A DNA stretch of 64,000 bases from UBA12481 sp012523435 (GTDB taxonomy: Bacteria > Bacteroidota > Bacteroidia > Bacteroidales > UBA12481): contig JAQUCP010000005.1 of NCBI GenBank assembly GCA_028686135.1, positions 62,001-126,000 on the forward strand, read 5' to 3'. The translations under genes were made by a program, and so were the position numbers. The first letter of the stretch is position 1, and each line of letters starts with the position of its first letter. This document shows, piece by piece, positions 51,801 through 59,470 of the stretch. Under the pieces are notes generated by a model. It was not told the origin of the DNA. It saw nothing but the letters and a program-made list of their open reading frames with translations, and ran no database searches.

Positions 51801-51940
51801 GTGGTGTTCATGTTATTGAATATCAGGCAGTAATTGAGCAATCCGGGCACTATTTTGGAGGATACGCCACGCTGCAGAGCCTGTATGCCCCTGAGTTTAG
51901 AGCCTGGTCGGACGGAGTTAGGTTGAGCGCAACGCGTTAG
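45890..51940 (+). CDS. Alpha-2-macroglobulin-like secreted protein, thioester lost
   Basis: A 2016-residue protein with a signal peptide (residues 1-22). The first 500 residues are helical and repeat-like. An MG2-type domain follows near 620 (TDRSLYKPGQ...YRG), and the A2M domain near 1250-1330 (LFNGVVKTDEEGRAKVKFTVP and RSNFPPFLRRGDTVDL). The thioester region reads RERECSEYWFSRFY: Cys1472 is kept, but the Gln of CxEQ is Tyr1475, so the internal thioester should not form. Bacterial homologues lie in the periplasm and are thought to trap foreign peptidases. The last four bases overlap the tryptophanase gene on the other strand. Confidence 0.88.
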   Translation: MRIKHYLLAGVMALLVISTGSTMKNEEGDLVTAWKKVDSLENQGLYRSAHAEVIQIYRIARLHADQPNEIKALIYQMKYQRELSEDGRTAALLEMHRYLPENRPVMAALKNSMLAELYYRYYSVNRWEIMQNPTESESSVQTSGSLEMLKKWSPEQFFQTILSLYAQSLNDPEILLNTPVSSFSDLFTGSLADTVNQPTLYDVLVKRAVDFSTNLHEFPIFRVKPAVLCQKTLLGSADEFIRAVKREKDDSANPWMQTLQWYANWLECHMAFKNTDNEVVNSARPALLMADLSRLKFVRDHTCHPDVDSLYRCALINLAKPLEQDSLQARVFLELGRFHATRSERFIPNQEDTSKYKQDRREAVSWLEKAMRWSSTMDGKESSNLRNNLLKPVIRSEVPQVQLPEQSLPVSLWYQNAKEVFYEVYAYSALNYYSNWNKLQPEERLQVLSQLNPLRTGHHQLPDDGDLNPHIVNVILDPLPAGFYLLLWSVNDLVTGKLATTTVTPVALSRISWVTRTDDFGGREFYFRDLESGAAVSSVRVIPWYQIWDDHSRQTRLESGTGLFAAKDGFLRIPAGAPGQNDPARRAYRIAVVAGLDTLISQELFHPGYGQPGRKVQTRATIHTDRSLYKPGQNLHYRGVLIDHYRDSLAIHQTDSIKVTLQNVRYEAVETITVPVDEFGCFTGLFQLPLKGLTGRYFVNTSYGQATVNMEQYRRPGFYFRIDPDHQYYQEGDQISVSGSLIALSGEPVPDAEIAVEVEIQAGVHPLRWSPWAGQRIRVHTEKIKGTSDGRFHWSWMTLPANRNPYSPGGVSSYQIILRATDPNGETQVENLLINCGRESLRYILNIPTGIKVTDTLRIDVEASATDGRSLAVNGLLRIEKLKIPKIRYLPSLLTPPDRFLYSLDEWQKCQKGVPYAQEHRMEHWMTEKILYDANIRIDSAYTLRLPPVGKTEAGWYRASLSSAEPYAEQEPVVRYYYLEPKKLTRIPVGQTLWVKPSSQQLKVGDQFHLSLAFPEKTFCLVEIRLLNETLTSKWLEVGSKTVTLTWPVTSAWQGGAHVRFVGIRDGRSFSKDFNINVPWVNKQITITGLEVPEKVEPGDTIKLNIKLLDENGSPVSGLMGVAIYDASLDQLALHNWNRVAWPGVSVRPSWETTLNRTIGSETLYDKQIDWVWIGQSNPLVFNWFGMGYYGISRQGQTMMLKSTAPQRTPGRIAESVKNFQDQAAGNAAVEEDASLPSNEVDQPQDRTPALVQIRSDFRETALFNGVVKTDEEGRAKVKFTVPEVFTKWKVLAAAHDQQLAIGYYSGAFVSAKDLMIRSNFPPFLRRGDTVDLAARVGWYGQGTISTSTNLTLTGPSGSQSQQYETLDATISSGVSVPYYWRYTPDINDGTAIRYSLVTQSDNQDDGLTDTISIYPDQVELWNSTPFYFNAPGSKTLSVEGRPLEALMEITSTPVWQVIQSMPEVISRERECSEYWFSRFYLANLTGYVAARFPDIAAWFRNEPVEVILDSLSHPLLRNVDIKGTQWESTIWSPQRKTEEARIRQLKEWMDPEKLTREIEYSFEKLSELQRPDGTWPWYKGMGPDWFITQQILAGFGELRAWQVMDISRVQRGNSMIGKAVEAMDSWLNRQFQDLSRVDSTLQQEVQLNPLVINYLYTRAYYVGMSQSALNEIAYLYFIDRIGEEWVKHEAPLQVLMAITHAQIGRMKEASAIYRSIRERMVSSPEMGLYWPRRGYASAWYHWDIWMQSRLIELFAAVEEGRGELDQLRLYLLHQKRGRDWGNGMVASWAAKSLLFYGSPLLQQPASIGFQWGKEQFSPLRVKTGSVAPNGYYRYGWKNQEEMSDAENLEVIHEGGGPAWGAFYTLRDYQLNELAATDGPLKIDRTLMIRNAEGEWTDYQSNTDATVGQVVRVRLTISSDRDLSYLELKDFLGTGFVPVGVLSGYHYQQGLSWYQAREPEAVLFYLHALPRGVHVIEYQAVIEQSGHYFGGYATLQSLYAPEFRAWSDGVRLSATR

Positions 51941-53316
51941 GCCTTAACCGGCTCCAGCTCCATGGTAAAATGACGAAGAATGGGGGCTTCCCGAGTTAAA
52001 CGGTAACCTCTTTGGATGAGATTGGCTCGTTCCAGGACTTTTCCTGCGACTGCAGCCGTGTAGCGAATATGATCGGAGGTATAGACTCGTCTGGGCACGG
52101 CAAATCTAACCAGTTCCAGTTTGGGATAACGGTTTTCGCGGGTCACCGGATCACGGTCGGCCATCAGGGCACCGATCTCCACGGTTCGGATTCCTCCTTC
52201 GCGATACAGCTCAATGGCGAGAGTCTGGGCTGGAAACTCTTCGCGTGGAACATGGGGTAAAGCTTTCAGTGCATCGACAAAAATGGCATGGCCGCCAAAT
52301 GGTTGCAGAACCGGAACACCAAGCCGCTGCATTTCACTACCCAGCAAAGCAACCTGTCCAATCCGCCAGTCGAGGTAACTGAGCTCCGTTGATTCCCGGA
52401 GTCCTTGCGCTAGGGCTGCCATATCGCGCCCGGCTTGGCCGCCATAGGTTAGGTAACCTTCAAACATGATATTGTAAACCGATGCCGCCCTAAATAGTTC
52501 CTCCTCGCGCATGGCAATGAAACCACCGATATTGACTAGGCCATCCTTTTTTGCCGACATGGTGGCTGCATCAAAGTAAGAGAACATTTCCCGGACGATT
52601 TCACGGATGGTATGCCCCTCAAACCCAGGCTCGCGCTGCCGTATAAACCAAGCATTTTCGGCAAAACGGGCCGCATCCATCACCAATGGCTTACCAAATC
52701 GGTTAGCCAACTGTTTCACCGAACGAATATTTTCCATGGAAACAGGCTGACCACCAGCAGTGTTGCACGTTGCCGTGATGAGAATAAAGGGGATTTGATC
52801 GTGACTCTCTTCTAACACCTCCTCGAGGCGTTCGAGATCCACATTCCCTTTAAACGGGTGAATCAATGTGGGATCACTAGCTTCCCGGATGGTGCAGTCA
52901 ACAGCCTCGGCTTTCCGGAACTCGATATGCCCTTTGGTCGTATCGAAATGAGCATTTCCGGGAACTTTGTTTCCCTCTTTCACCAACACGGAGAAAAGCA
53001 CGTTCTCTGCTGCCCGGCCTTGATGTGTCGGAAGTAAATGGGCAAACCCCATGAGCTCCTTGATCGTCTCTTTGAGCTCATAAAAGGATCTCGATCCGGC
53101 ATACGACTCATCACCGGTCATGATTGCAGCCCATTGATGGTCACTCATCGCACCAGTACCCGAATCGGTAAGATAGTCCAGAAAAACATGCTCGCTACGA
53201 ATGTTAAACAGATTATAACGGGCTTCTCTGAGCCAGACCTCCCGCTCTTCACGCGTGGAAAGGTAGAGAGGCTCAACTGCCTTGATTTTAAAAGGTTCGC
53301 AGGATAGTTGTGTCAT
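51937..53316 (-). CDS. tnaA: Tryptophanase (tryptophan indole-lyase)
   Basis: A 459-residue PLP beta-eliminating lyase. TDSGTGAMSDHQWAAIMTGDE, the PLP-lysine segment SAKKDGLVNIGG and the C-terminal LRHFTMEL are typical of TnaA/tyrosine phenol-lyase. In tyrosine phenol-lyase the substrate-ring Arg381 sits in ERG; here the aligned residue is Ile (VEIG), as in tryptophanases. Tryptophan would be split to indole, pyruvate and ammonia, feeding fermentation. It is transcribed alone and converges on the preceding gene with a 4-base overlap. Confidence 0.92.
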   Translation of the reverse strand: MTQLSCEPFKIKAVEPLYLSTREEREVWLREARYNLFNIRSEHVFLDYLTDSGTGAMSDHQWAAIMTGDESYAGSRSFYELKETIKELMGFAHLLPTHQGRAAENVLFSVLVKEGNKVPGNAHFDTTKGHIEFRKAEAVDCTIREASDPTLIHPFKGNVDLERLEEVLEESHDQIPFILITATCNTAGGQPVSMENIRSVKQLANRFGKPLVMDAARFAENAWFIRQREPGFEGHTIREIVREMFSYFDAATMSAKKDGLVNIGGFIAMREEELFRAASVYNIMFEGYLTYGGQAGRDMAALAQGLRESTELSYLDWRIGQVALLGSEMQRLGVPVLQPFGGHAIFVDALKALPHVPREEFPAQTLAIELYREGGIRTVEIGALMADRDPVTRENRYPKLELVRFAVPRRVYTSDHIRYTAAVAGKVLERANLIQRGYRLTREAPILRHFTMELEPVKA

Positions 53317-53456
53317 GAGGGAAATAGTTGGTTCTGTAATTCGTTTCTTTTGAATGGGGCTAATTTCGCAATATTGGAAGAAATCCGGGCATTTACATCA
53401 GGTTTTTGTTGGTCTGCTTTTGTAATTTTACCGCTGTTTGTCAAAACAAGATTAGG

Positions 53457-55046
53457 ATGAGGATCAAAAAGATTTTTATGGTTTTGATGGGTTTGATCCT
53501 GCTGGTCATCCCTGGATACGGACAGGTAAATCAAAATCACCAGGGGTTTCGGGATACACTCAAGATCCCCCGGGATTCAATCATTAGAATGTTGGTTGTC
53601 AAAGATTCCTTGCTGGTTGTAGCAAAAAGAGATTCAGCATTTTTGGCACAGCAGATTTTCTTGACTCAAAGGAGCAAGGATTCACTCGATTCGAGTCTTC
53701 AGAGGATCCGGATGAAACAACAGGAGGATTCCCTCGAAAGCATTCGCCAGTACCAATTGTCGCGAAATTTCAATAAAAGGGCCCGACTCGAGTTGGTCGA
53801 TCCGGTTGATCAGATCTATGAGGATTCGGTCAGAGGAGCCCTTACCGATCTGGTAAACCTGGTTTTCGAGGATACGGCCTTTTCTCCCTATCCGAGACAA
53901 CTTAAGTATAGTTTTAATCGATTGGTTCATCATCTGGCTAACGACTCAATCTATTTGCAATTTGTTAACCTTCAAAAGGATACTGTTCCGTTTGTGCTGA
54001 AAGCCAACCGGGCTGATTCGACCGCTTTTTTCCTGATGAATGTCAAAGAAGACTCGGCTAAGGTCTTTTTACGCAGCCAGGATAGAAACACCTTGGTGAT
54101 GTGGCTCGAGGAGGGACTTGATTTACGGAGACTCTTCAGGCGGCAGGTTACGGCTGATCAAATTAAAATCGCTTGGGCACAACCGGATAAGTATCGGATT
54201 CCAAGAGTGAAAGTTCCTAACCCGCCGGCAAAGCTTTGGGATACCGGTGCAGAGTTCAGTGCCACTTTGTCCCAGGTAGCCTACTCTCACTGGGCTAAAG
54301 GGGGAAACAACAACCTTTCACTTAATACCGAAACCAAAGTCCATGCGAATTATTCCAAAAGCGGAGTCCGATGGGATAACCTTTTCTGGTTCCAGTATGG
54401 TATTCAAAAAGCTGAGCTAGTGAATCTTAGAAAAAGCCAGGACCGATTAGAGGTGCGATCTGCCCTTTCCCATAAAGCCTTCAAAAAATTCGACTATTCG
54501 GTTGGTTTAACGCTAATTACTCAGAGTTTCAATGGGTATGACTATCCGAATGATTCGGTCAGAATTTCCCACTTTATGGCCCCGGGTATCATCGATATCA
54601 ATATCGGGATGCTGTACCGGCCTAATTCTAAATTCTCTGCCAACTTTTCACCCGCTTCGGGAAAACTGACAGCCGTTCTCGATACCACCCTGGCGCAATT
54701 ACCACGATATGGTAACCAAGGCAAACGAATCCGCCCAGAGGTGGGCGCGCGGGTGACTATCGATTATAAAACGCTGCTGTTCAAAAATGTTAACCTGAAC
54801 ACCCAGCTCAAGCTGTTTAGTAGCTATGTGAATCATCCTGAGCGAGTTGATGTTGACTGGTACATGGCTCTCGACCTGAAGGTGAATAAGTACATGACAA
54901 CCTCTATTAAGACGCAGTTGATGTATGATGATGACGTCCTAATTCCCCTTTACGAGGTCCAGGATGGGAAAAAAGTGAAAGTTGGAGAGGGTAAACGAGT
55001 ACAGTTTTGGGAATTTATCGGTGTGGGATTCAAATATATCCTATAA
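53457..55046 (+). CDS. DUF3078-domain outer-membrane-like protein
   Basis: A 529-residue protein from the ATG at 53457; the longer frame from 53406 has no signal peptide. The signal peptide ends near GYGQ. The N-terminal part is rich in short charged helices (about residues 25-120). The C-terminal half (about 275-529; LSQVAYSHWAKGGNNNLS) is the DUF3078 beta-rich domain and ends in GFKYIL, as expected for a barrel protein. Bacteroidota-specific; function unknown. Confidence 0.85.
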   Translation: MRIKKIFMVLMGLILLVIPGYGQVNQNHQGFRDTLKIPRDSIIRMLVVKDSLLVVAKRDSAFLAQQIFLTQRSKDSLDSSLQRIRMKQQEDSLESIRQYQLSRNFNKRARLELVDPVDQIYEDSVRGALTDLVNLVFEDTAFSPYPRQLKYSFNRLVHHLANDSIYLQFVNLQKDTVPFVLKANRADSTAFFLMNVKEDSAKVFLRSQDRNTLVMWLEEGLDLRRLFRRQVTADQIKIAWAQPDKYRIPRVKVPNPPAKLWDTGAEFSATLSQVAYSHWAKGGNNNLSLNTETKVHANYSKSGVRWDNLFWFQYGIQKAELVNLRKSQDRLEVRSALSHKAFKKFDYSVGLTLITQSFNGYDYPNDSVRISHFMAPGIIDINIGMLYRPNSKFSANFSPASGKLTAVLDTTLAQLPRYGNQGKRIRPEVGARVTIDYKTLLFKNVNLNTQLKLFSSYVNHPERVDVDWYMALDLKVNKYMTTSIKTQLMYDDDVLIPLYEVQDGKKVKVGEGKRVQFWEFIGVGFKYIL

Positions 55047-55049
55047 TCC

Positions 55050-55907
55050 CTAATTCAGATAGAGACTGATGATGGTGAAAATGGCATAAATCAGGCTGGC
55101 TACCCCGTTGGTGGTCCCGAAAGCCCGGTTTATCCGACTTAAATCACCCGGTTTAACGATCAGATGCTGATAGAGTAATAGGCCGATAAAAATCAACGAT
55201 CCAGTCCAGTAAACCCAATTTCCCAGCCCTGCCCATCCAATCCCTACCACAATTGCTGCCGTGATTAGGTGAAGAACGATGGAGGCTCCCAACGCATTTT
55301 TTACCCCGATATGTGCAGGAATCGAGTGGAGACTCATGCTTCGGTCAAATTGTTCGTCCTGAAGCGAATAGATGATGTCAAAACCTCCAACCCAAGTAAT
55401 GACGACCCCTGAAAAAAACAAGGGTAACCAGTCGAACCGACCGGTAACGGCCAGGTAAGCTCCAATGGGAGCCAGCGAGAGGCCCAACCCAAGTATCAGG
55501 TGGCAAAGCCAGGTGAATCGCTTGGTGTAGCTGTATCCTAGAATGATCAGCAGGGCAACAGGGGAAAGGAAAAGACAAAGATGGTTTAGCATCCCTGCTG
55601 TGAGGATAAACAGAACTGCATTGACAATCGAGAAAAGAAGGGCCGCGCGGCCGGGTATCACTCCTGACGGGATTTCGCGCTGAGCTGTGCGAGGATTCTC
55701 ACGGTCAATCCAACGGTCGGCCCAACGGTTAAAACCCATGGCCGCATTGCGCGCCCAAACCATACAGGCGATGACCAACAGCAGCTGCTGCCAATAAAAT
55801 GGATAACCTGCATACCGGATGGCCAGGAAGAATCCGGTTAAAGCAAACGGCATGGCAAAGATGGTGTGGGCAAAGACTATGAGTGACAGATAGTTGCGGA
55901 TCTTCAT
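55050..55907 (-). CDS. UbiA-family prenyltransferase (MqnP-like)
   Basis: A 285-residue membrane protein with about eight hydrophobic segments. The first Asp-rich motif is NRWADRWIDRENPRTAQRE, and the second DIIYSLQDEQFDR. These bind prenyl diphosphate through Mg. The motif form and length match the 4-hydroxybenzoate/futalosine-pathway (MqnP) group, so menaquinone synthesis is likely; the aromatic acceptor is not certain. It converges with the DUF3078 gene, 3 bases apart. Confidence 0.88.
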   Translation of the reverse strand: MKIRNYLSLIVFAHTIFAMPFALTGFFLAIRYAGYPFYWQQLLLVIACMVWARNAAMGFNRWADRWIDRENPRTAQREIPSGVIPGRAALLFSIVNAVLFILTAGMLNHLCLFLSPVALLIILGYSYTKRFTWLCHLILGLGLSLAPIGAYLAVTGRFDWLPLFFSGVVITWVGGFDIIYSLQDEQFDRSMSLHSIPAHIGVKNALGASIVLHLITAAIVVGIGWAGLGNWVYWTGSLIFIGLLLYQHLIVKPGDLSRINRAFGTTNGVASLIYAIFTIISLYLN

Positions 55908-55949
55908 AAGGATTGATCAGATCGGACTAAGGTAATCAATCCGGCTTAC

Positions 55950-55957
55950 TATCTTTG
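55950..55957 (+). promoter_or_regulatory. -7 box next to the Cof-type HAD gene
   Basis: TATCTTTG, an exact TANNTTTG match, ending 5 bases before the ATG at 55963, which points to a leaderless transcript. No TTTG is found at -33. Confidence 0.5.
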
Positions 55958-55962
55958 CCATC

Positions 55963-56805
55963 ATGATTAAAATGGTGGTGACTGACCTTGACGGAACACT
56001 TCTGAATAATGACCAGCAGGTCAGTGCTCAGAATTATCAATTGTTACAAACGCTGCAGGAGAACAGCATTGTGACAGTTATTGCTACCGGCCGCTCTCCT
56101 TTTTCATTCCGTCGCGTGATACTGGCAGATTTTCCTATTGATTATCTGGTTTTTAGCTCAGGCGCCGGAATTATGAATTATCGTACCGGGGAGATCATTT
56201 ATTCACAGAATTTACCCGGAGATCAAGTTCTTGCCATTGCCCTCAAGCTGCACGGAATGAGACAGCCTTTCAAGGTTTTAGCTGCAGTTCCGGATAACCA
56301 CCACTATGTGTATTATGACAACGGTAACCTCCATTCAGATTTCCTGAGAAGAATGGAAAACTATCGTGGTTTTGAAAAGCCGATTTCATTTGATCCCCCA
56401 AATTTCGGCGAAGCATGCCAATTTTTGATCATTCTTCCGCCCGACCCTCCACGCTTTGAGTATCTGAAATCCCAATTCGAAGGTGTTAAAGTGATACGAG
56501 CAACTTCTCCGATCGACCATCAATCGATCTGGATGGAAATCTATCATGAGGATGTATCAAAAGGTAAAGCGATTGCCTGGCTAGGTAATAGGCTGAAAAT
56601 CAATAAAGAAGAAATAGTTGGCGTTGGAAATGATTACAACGATATCGACTTGTTAGATTATGCCGGACACTCTTTTGTGGTCTCGAATGCTCCAGAAGAG
56701 TTGAAGGCAGATTATCAGGTTGTTTCTTCCAACAATGAGAGCGGCTTCAGCGAAGCTGTGTTATCTCTGCCTTGCTCCCAATTGCTCCTGAAAAGCACGA
56801 AATAA
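55963..56805 (+). CDS. Cof-type HAD-IIB hydrolase
   Basis: A 280-residue phosphatase with VTDLDGTLLNN (motif I, Asp8/Asp10), VIATGRS (motif II), and GVGNDYNDIDLLDYAG (motif IV), with a capping domain about 85-185 of the Cof type. It probably acts on sugar phosphates or pyridoxal phosphate; the substrate is unknown. Its last 45 bases overlap pheT on the other strand. Confidence 0.9.
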   Translation: MIKMVVTDLDGTLLNNDQQVSAQNYQLLQTLQENSIVTVIATGRSPFSFRRVILADFPIDYLVFSSGAGIMNYRTGEIIYSQNLPGDQVLAIALKLHGMRQPFKVLAAVPDNHHYVYYDNGNLHSDFLRRMENYRGFEKPISFDPPNFGEACQFLIILPPDPPRFEYLKSQFEGVKVIRATSPIDHQSIWMEIYHEDVSKGKAIAWLGNRLKINKEEIVGVGNDYNDIDLLDYAGHSFVVSNAPEELKADYQVVSSNNESGFSEAVLSLPCSQLLLKSTK

Positions 56806-59202
56806 ACGCCCCATTGTCTCTTCTATCTGCTTGTCTGTGAGTGTTTTGTTTTCGTCTTGGAGGATAAAACTGACAGCAAGAGACTTCTTGTCAGTACCAA
56901 TTTTCTCACTGGTATATACATCGAAAACATTGACCTCTCTGAGGAGTTTGCGTTCTGTCTTGAAAGCTAACGTGCGGATCTGTTCATAACTGATTTGGTG
57001 GTCAACCACCAGGGCGAGATCGCGCCGGACCCAAGGAAAGCGTGGCAACTCTTTAACACGAATTTCGAAATTGGCTTTTGACAGGAGCAAGTCCCAGTTT
57101 ATTTCAGCAAACCAGACATTTTCTTCGGTTTCAGTAAGCGCAAGGATGTCGGGGTGGATGAGTCCTACTTTGAGCAAATCTTTAGATCCAATACTCCAGG
57201 TTGCTCCATAGGCAAACCGTTCATCCGTATCCCTGGAGAGGGTTAAATGGTTAAGAGAGAATCCAAACCGTTTGATTATTAGCTCGATATAACTCTTGAG
57301 ATCAAAAAAACCGGTATCAGTACTTTTGCCGGACCAATGTTCCGAATGTCTTTTCCCGGTAAGCCAAAGGGCTAACAGACGGTTTTCTTTGTACCCATTT
57401 GACTTTTGAGGATCTCCTCCCGATTTTAGATGATACGCATTCCCGAACTCATACAGGCGGAGGTCGTGGTTTTTATAATTTAGGTTGGTGGTTATGGCCT
57501 CTAGTCCACCAAACAGAAGGGTCCTGCGCAGGGTACTCAAATCGCTGCTTAGCGGATTTAATAGCTTAACGGTGTACTCCAGCGGAAAGGTTGGTAGCTT
57601 TTCGTAGTAAGCAGCCCTTGAGAGCGAATTCGACATGATCTCATTGAATCCTAGCGTACTAAGCTGATCGGATACCTGGTTTTCTAGCAGGTCTGGATCA
57701 GGGGTTTGTCCATAAGCCAGCGTAGAAGTGACTCTTTCAGGCATTCCAATGTTGTTGTATCCGTAAACCCTGAGAATCTCCTCGATTACATCGGCCTCTC
57801 GCCGGACATCAACACGATACGTAGCCACAGCCAGAGACAGTCCGTCGTCAGTTTCTTTAGTAGTTTCTATATCAATGGATTCTAAAATATTTTTGACGAT
57901 ATTCCGATCAATTTTTATTCCAATTAACCGGTCGAGATTTGACCATTTTAGGTTGACGGGGTAGGGTTGTACCGGATTGGGGTACACATCGACTATATCT
58001 GAGGCAATTGTTCCACCGGCGATTTCGCAGATAAGTGAAGCTGCCCGGATCAGGGCGTTGATAGTCCCGTTCGGATCGGTACCTCGCTCGAAGCGGAAGG
58101 AAGAATCGGTAAAGATTTGGTGCCTTTTACTGCTACGTCGTATCCAGACAGGATTAAAGCAGGCTGATTCAAGGAAGATGGAAGTGGTAGTTGGTGACAC
58201 ACCGGAATGGAGTCCACCGAATACACCAGCCATACACATCCCCTCTTTGGTGTTGCAGATCATAAGATCTTCACTGCTCAGGGTTCGTTCCTGTTCATCC
58301 AGTGTTATAAATTTCGTTCCCTCGGGCAAGGGTTTTACAACTACTTGGTTTCCCGTAATCGCTAGGGCATCGAAGGCATGCAAAGGTTGACCGGTTTCGT
58401 GGAGGACGAAGTTTGTGATATCCACGATGTTATTGATGGGGGTCATCCCGATGCTCCTTAACCGATTCCGCAGCCATTCGGGAGAATCCCCAACGTTAAC
58501 GTCTGTGATGGTAATGCCAGAATACCGAATGCACGCATCCGGATTGGCAATCTGGACGGTAATTGGCAGATCGCCGGTTCTGAGAGGCAGTTGACCAGTC
58601 GGTTTTCGTAGCTCTACCTTGCGCTCTGCGCCCAGTGCAGCTTTCAGCTCACGAGCCACACCGTAATGGGAAGCACTATCAATGCGATTGGGAGTCAGGC
58701 CGATTTCAAAAATCCAGTCTGATTCAATTTTATACAGACTGCTGACGGGAAGCCCGGGTTCTGTAGTTTTGGGAAGAACGATGATGCCGGAGTGGTCGGT
58801 GCCAATTCCAATTTCATCCTCTGCACAAATCATCCCCTCGGATACCTCCCCTCGAATTTTTGCTTTTCGGATTGTCAGCGGTTCTTCCATACCGTACAGG
58901 GTACAGCCCACTGGAGCTACCACCACTTTCTGTCCTGCAGCAACATTGGGCGCTCCACACACGATGTTCAGCAACTCCGGACTACCAATATTTACACGTG
59001 TAAGCGACAACTTGTCAGCCTGTGGATGCTTTTCACAAGAGATCACCTCTCCGGTGATGAGGCCGTTCAGACTGCCCGGAATGGTCTCGAATGGCTCAAG
59101 ACCCTCAACTTCAAGTCCAAGGTCGGTAAGGATGGCTGCCAATTCCTCCGGTGTGAGGTTAATATCAATGTATTGGCGAAGCCAGTTCAGGGAAATCTTC
59201 AT
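56761..59202 (-). CDS. pheT: Phenylalanyl-tRNA synthetase beta subunit
   Basis: An 813-residue protein starting MKISLNWLRQYID. The tRNA-binding OB domain (about 40-150, ITGEVISCEKHPQADKLSLTRVN), B3/B4 editing domain, B5 domain, core, and C-terminal anticodon-binding domain (about 720-813, KELPRFPWVRRDLALVVD) are in the usual order. With PheS it charges tRNA-Phe; pheS is not adjacent. The 3' end overlaps the Cof gene by 45 bases. A minus-strand -7 box and a 27-base palindrome lie upstream. Confidence 0.95.
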   Translation of the reverse strand: MKISLNWLRQYIDINLTPEELAAILTDLGLEVEGLEPFETIPGSLNGLITGEVISCEKHPQADKLSLTRVNIGSPELLNIVCGAPNVAAGQKVVVAPVGCTLYGMEEPLTIRKAKIRGEVSEGMICAEDEIGIGTDHSGIIVLPKTTEPGLPVSSLYKIESDWIFEIGLTPNRIDSASHYGVARELKAALGAERKVELRKPTGQLPLRTGDLPITVQIANPDACIRYSGITITDVNVGDSPEWLRNRLRSIGMTPINNIVDITNFVLHETGQPLHAFDALAITGNQVVVKPLPEGTKFITLDEQERTLSSEDLMICNTKEGMCMAGVFGGLHSGVSPTTTSIFLESACFNPVWIRRSSKRHQIFTDSSFRFERGTDPNGTINALIRAASLICEIAGGTIASDIVDVYPNPVQPYPVNLKWSNLDRLIGIKIDRNIVKNILESIDIETTKETDDGLSLAVATYRVDVRREADVIEEILRVYGYNNIGMPERVTSTLAYGQTPDPDLLENQVSDQLSTLGFNEIMSNSLSRAAYYEKLPTFPLEYTVKLLNPLSSDLSTLRRTLLFGGLEAITTNLNYKNHDLRLYEFGNAYHLKSGGDPQKSNGYKENRLLALWLTGKRHSEHWSGKSTDTGFFDLKSYIELIIKRFGFSLNHLTLSRDTDERFAYGATWSIGSKDLLKVGLIHPDILALTETEENVWFAEINWDLLLSKANFEIRVKELPRFPWVRRDLALVVDHQISYEQIRTLAFKTERKLLREVNVFDVYTSEKIGTDKKSLAVSFILQDENKTLTDKQIEETMGRLFRAFQEQLGARQR

Positions 59203-59225
59203 GTTATTGAATAAAAAATGAGGCT

Positions 59226-59233
59226 CAAAAATA
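59226..59233 (-). promoter_or_regulatory. -7 box of pheT
   Basis: TATTTTTG on the minus strand, an exact TANNTTTG match, 23 bases before the pheT ATG. A palindrome at 59237-59263 covers the region between this box and the -33 position. Confidence 0.5.
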
Positions 59234-59236
59234 GGA

Positions 59237-59263
59237 AAAATCCGGATTGGGAATCCGGATTTT
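59237..59263. promoter_or_regulatory. 27-base inverted repeat upstream of pheT
   Basis: Twelve-base perfect arms (AAAATCCGGATT and its complement) surround GGG. On the minus strand it is followed by TTTTTCC, so it could end a leader transcript; its place over the promoter spacer also fits an operator. The rest of 59264-59457 is AT-rich, and I see no gene in it. Confidence 0.5.
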
Positions 59264-59457
59264 CACTAACCTAAAACCTAACCTATGAAAATGATCCAGA
59301 ATTGGATCGGATGAACAAAATCAAAACCTAAAACTACACTACGTTGTTTCTAAACAGTAGGCGAAACTAAAAAGAATAATCCGAACATTCTACTATTTTA
59401 ACAATTATTAAGAATTCCATGATGGGTTGAAAGTCTTATCCTGCAATGGAAAAATCG

Positions 59458-59465
59458 TATTTTTG
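59458..59465 (+). promoter_or_regulatory. -7 box next to the M28 peptidase gene
   Basis: TATTTTTG, an exact TANNTTTG match, ends 5 bases before the ATG at 59471, which suggests a leaderless transcript. No TTTG at -33. Confidence 0.5.
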
Positions 59466-59470
59466 AGGCC

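Noticed and set aside
51937..53316. Tyrosine phenol-lyase
   Set aside because: The position of its diagnostic Arg381 is Ile, as in tryptophanases.
56036..56052. TTGTTACAAACG as a fifth Rex site
   Set aside because: Only one half-site is present and it is inside the Cof-type coding region.
58682..59221. 179-codon plus-strand open frame
   Set aside because: Antisense to the well-supported N-terminal domains of pheT.
59281..59320. Short leader peptide beginning ATGAAAATGATC upstream of the M28 gene
   Set aside because: Nine codons, no ribosome site and no attenuator-type codons, so it is not distinguishable from chance.
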